DNA of 64,000 nt from Psettodes erumei (Eukaryota; Chordata; Actinopteri; Pleuronectiformes; Psettodidae): the NCBI GenBank assembly GCA_016785225.1, contig JAFBJZ010000781.1:2728001-2792000 (forward strand). Reading direction: 5' to 3'. Below are positions 60,501 through 64,000 of this stretch, one piece after another. The notes below the pieces were generated by a model, which was given only the letters and a program-made list of their open reading frames with translations, ran no database searches and was not told the origin of the DNA. The translations under genes were made by a program, and so were the position numbers. Positions within the stretch are counted from its first letter, which is position 1; each line of letters begins with the position of its first letter.

Positions 60501-63500
60501 CTGTTGCAGTTTAGCGCCACGAAACGGGTAGTGCAAACATCTTTACAGACATCCTTCGCATTTCCCCGAGTGTCGTGCAGACGCAGGGGTTCGCCGGGGC
60601 CAGCGGTTTAGTAGCTGCTGCTTGAGCTACTCGCCTGCTCCGTGCAATTACGGCAGCCATATTCGCAATGTGCTATAATAACCTCTGATCGCCGAAAAAA
60701 TGCTGAGGCAGCTCACTTTTTCAAGTAACTACGGCCTAAAACAAATACCTCTATCAACAGCTGCCAGAGCTCGAGGTCATCAATCAACCGCCGCCACCAC
60801 CTTTCTTTTTCTTGTCATGTTTACATGTTGAAGCATCCTGTTATTACAGGCCAGGGCTGCTGATCTTCAGTACGCTCATCAAAGCTCAGGGCTACTTCTC
60901 TTGTCATTCAGGAGCTTGTCAGTGCGCCATCTCTTGCACTGTACATTACAGCACGCCAGAGGAATTTCGCTGCGTAGGACAAATACAAACAGTCAGTGTT
61001 GCCGTCCAATTTGTAACCACAGCATCGATGGCCCAACAGCAAAAACACCGCAGCCGGTTTAGCTTTCCAAACTCCAGCCGAAAATAAAAAAAAAGGCATT
61101 TTGTTTCATGTAGATGATTCAGTTCATGAAAAATGACATTCATGGGGCCGAGGGTGGCATCCTTCAAACTGCAATTTCAACTGAAATAAAGGTATTCGAT
61201 TCACAAGGATATAAAAGAGGAAATTCTTACATCTGAGAGGCTGTAACCAGCAGATGTTTGGCATTTTTGCTTGGTAAATGATTGACAAAATAAATTATAT
61301 TTTTACTCAATTCAACAAATGGATTTAGGATTTTATCAATATTTACTATAAACTCATGCTTCTCAGAAATATTGTTTCACCACTCTCAATCTGTTTGGAA
61401 TTTGTTATTTTCCATTCGATACACTAGCAAACTGCAGAGCACCTTGACATGATCCAGGCTAGATGTCAAATTTCCTGGGTAAATGTGATAGGGTATGAAC
61501 TTAGTGGCCTATTTGTCTAAAGAAAGAACCCCCAGTGTGCTTTAAAGTGCTTGGGGTTAAGTCTCACATGTCTGTTTCATATGCTCCTCCCCCCGGGATA
61601 ACGCACTGTCCGCTATATACCCACTGATGTAATCAATGCCTCTTCTATAGGAGGATCCTGCTGCTGAGCTGCTCCTGGGGTGCTGCTGGGTAATTAGGCT
61701 TACAGATGGAGACCCAGCAGCTGTTGAAGACTAGACTAAAGCTGCCATCTTCCCCCTTCTAATGGCTACATGCCAAAAGAGCTGCGTTCTTAGGAGCTAC
61801 AAGCCTTTTTTCTGCAGCAGCCAGAGCTTGTGTTATCTGAAAGTCGACTAAATCTTGTACTAGTCTGATTTTCTCTTTTGGTGGGGGGGTGGGTGGGGGG
61901 TTGAATTACATGCCAAGGCTGATGACACACTTAAAGGGCCGAGGTGCGGATGTTTGAAATAGCTCTCACACAGAGCTTAGTTAGACAAACACACAAAGGC
62001 CTCCTCAAAAATCACTGCCCTCCCTCCCCACAACCACCGTGTTCTCGCCCACGCAGGAAAAGGGTGACAATTGTCGGGCGTATCAGGTTCGCAAACATTC
62101 AGTGTCCTTCCTTGCACCCCATTCATCACTCTTGATTAGAGAGAGAGAGAGAGCTTGAGAGACAAAGAAGGATAAAGTGACCCGGGCTGGGGGAGAATGA
62201 GGGAGAGCGAGGTTAGTTAATAAGGCAGAGGAGAGAGGAGAGAGAGAGAGAGAGAGAGCAGAGGGCAGGGAGTTGTGTCAGGTAAACTAATGGAGACAAG
62301 GCCCGGATCCTGACCTGTGCGTGTGTGTGTGTGGGGGGGGGGTTGCTGCTAACCCAAACCCACCACCCACCGGTCTGATCCCATCTCCTCTAAGCCCCGG
62401 CCGTACGTACAGGCAGGAATCAGCACGCACTCACAGATGTAGGAGAATCTGGCCTTTGTGGTCAAGGAACATTAAAAAAAAAGAGAAAAGCTTGCGCATT
62501 TACAGGGCTGCTGTGAGCTGCCGCATTTCGCCGTGGCGTCCCGAGTGTGTCGAGTGCAGAATTGATTTGTTGTGAGCGTGAAGGCGGCGTGTCAGTTTGG
62601 GGGAAGTGTGTGTGAATGGGAGTATGTCTGTGAGGTGGGGGTGGGGGGGCGCATGGTGAAATGGGAGCAAAATTGGACTCAGAAACGAGCCAAATCGTTT
62701 GTGAGATGAAAGAGACTACACTAGGAAAAAACAAACGCAAAAAAACAACAACCAAAAACAACACAAGGCCCCATAAATGTGTTGAGCAAGGCGGGCTGGC
62801 AGAAAGCAAAAAAACAAAAAAACTAACACTCTTTTCTTTCTGCTTGACATATTTCAGAATGCAGATGACAAAAACAACAGGGACGGGGTTAGAGGAATCA
62901 AAATCAAACTGCCAAGTGTGTCGAGCTGTGTTGCGAGTCCGTGTCAAAGCGGAGGCTCCACACCACATCAGACCCTGTAAATTCTCCTGAAAGCCTGCTC
63001 TCTCCCTTTGGCAGCCAGTGCTTAGATTATTGTGTGCCGCTAAAAGGTAAGTGCTGGGAGTGTCACACTTGAGAGTGTGTTTTAAGCACCATAAAGCATC
63101 AAGACCCAGATGGCTCATCCTCCCTGGAAAACATGTCCACTCTGCCTCGGCTACGGCAGCACCTGCTACCAGGATTAGGTCAGTGCTACGCCAACCCGGC
63201 ACACTAATACAGTGTGCTGCAGCTGATAAGGAGCCCAGGGCACTTCAGCACTTGCCCCGCACTTCACAGCCCACGAGTCAATACCTGTATCATTAGTGAT
63301 AGCAATAGCTGTATATTGATCTTTTCCAAAAACCCGGGGAGCCGTGATTTCGATGCAATCTGTCACTATTAGGCTACAACAGATGTGGTCTTCGGACAGC
63401 TGACGTCATTGCTGATCATTTTGGACTGAGCCTGAAGATAAGTAGTATTTACTTATGCTCCTAAATGTGTTTAAATGTTCCAATGTTGTGCCAATAAAGT

Positions 63501-64000
63501 ATTTCACAGACAAGCTTAGACATACTTTGGAACAATAAAACTGACTGCATTCTACTCCAAATATTTGAATTTAGGTCATGAGCTTTTAAAAGACTGCAGC
63601 AACTGATTAGTGCAACATATGTTATCAATGAAACTCTATTATACAGAGGTGGAAAAAAAACAGAACGTTAACGAAAGGCAAATATCAGCAAGACCCATAT
63701 ATCAGTCTAACCCCCCGTCGGTCCTGCTGCTGCAGCTCTCTGCACACTTCTCCATGGGTCATGTGGCTTTGGAGCGGTCTCTCTCGCTCCTACCCAAAGC
63801 AAACAGCAGTGAAATCCCAGTCCTGCTGCTCACCCCTCAGCACAGCAGCAATAACCCAACAGCCGGGGAGGTTGTAGCCCATGCTCTGCTGAATGGGGTA
63901 TTGCCGTCAGAGGCCATTAGGGGCCTCGCCACCGGGGCCCAGTGCAGGAAATTCACCGGTAGCCAAAAACAACAGCCAAACAGATGACCGCTTGAGTATT
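57510..64000 (-). other. fbrsl1: 5' intronic region of fbrsl1, no exon seen
   Basis: The amino-terminal exons expected for an AUTS2-family protein are not recognisable here, so this is probably a long intron. It contains GGT (59094-59113), CTC (60378-60396) and GA (62229-62259) simple repeats. Long stretches, for example 59.6-60.9 kb, are not visibly repetitive and could hold conserved enhancers. Confidence 0.5.
62229..62259. repeat. (GA)n microsatellite
   Basis: A GA run, with a second shorter one near 62138-62153. Confidence 0.95.

Noticed and set aside
62462..63202. 246-codon minus-strand open frame
   Set aside because: It has no domain, its composition is that of intronic sequence and it includes simple-repeat translation (Pro/His runs). 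A chance frame.
63610..63987. 125-codon plus-strand frame near the window end
   Set aside because: No recognisable motif and no supporting splice or promoter signal; it lies in what is probably an fbrsl1 intron.

Overview
This window is vertebrate nuclear DNA, most likely from a ray-finned (probably percomorph) fish. The evidence is multi-exon genes with GT-AG introns, AT-rich introns full of CA/GA microsatellites, a decayed Tc1-like transposon, two repeat types that I recognise as common in percomorph genomes, and close linkage of chfr and fbrsl1, which are also linked in human (12q24.33). There is no operon structure, CRISPR array, prokaryotic element or recognisable RNA gene. Exons were defined by hand from splice sites, reading-frame phase and remembered family sequences.

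Layout. 1-6.7 kb is non-coding and holds the Tc1-like remnant (298-1314). 6.7-17.2 kb (+ strand) holds the last six exons of a single-pass membrane protein with one CUB domain and a long serine-rich cytoplasmic tail; I cannot name it, and its 5' end lies upstream. 17.2-20.1 kb is a convergent intergenic gap with a repeat and an odd GC-rich, self-complementary block. 20.1-29.6 kb (- strand) is a complete chfr gene: seventeen coding exons, 630 codons, with FHA, RING and PBZ modules. 29.6-38.1 kb is intergenic and holds a long hairpin and a GATA-motif cluster. 38.1 kb to the window end (- strand) is the 3' two-thirds of an AUTS2-family gene, best called fbrsl1: fifteen coding exons here, with the amino-terminal exons beyond 64 kb.

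Functional view. Chfr is a mitotic-checkpoint ubiquitin ligase and Fbrsl1 belongs to the AUTS2/FBRS family of Polycomb-associated nuclear proteins. Neighbouring position is conserved, but nothing in the sequence shows that they act together. The CUB protein is a plausible cell-surface receptor or adaptor of unknown role.

The points most worth following up are a CUB domain interrupted by about 190 residues, an apparent one-base frame break in the proline-rich exon of fbrsl1, a frame-consistent 49-nt intron in the same gene, and the 41-bp-arm inverted repeat at 34.4 kb. I found no clearly new biological system. The unnamed CUB protein is the nearest candidate.
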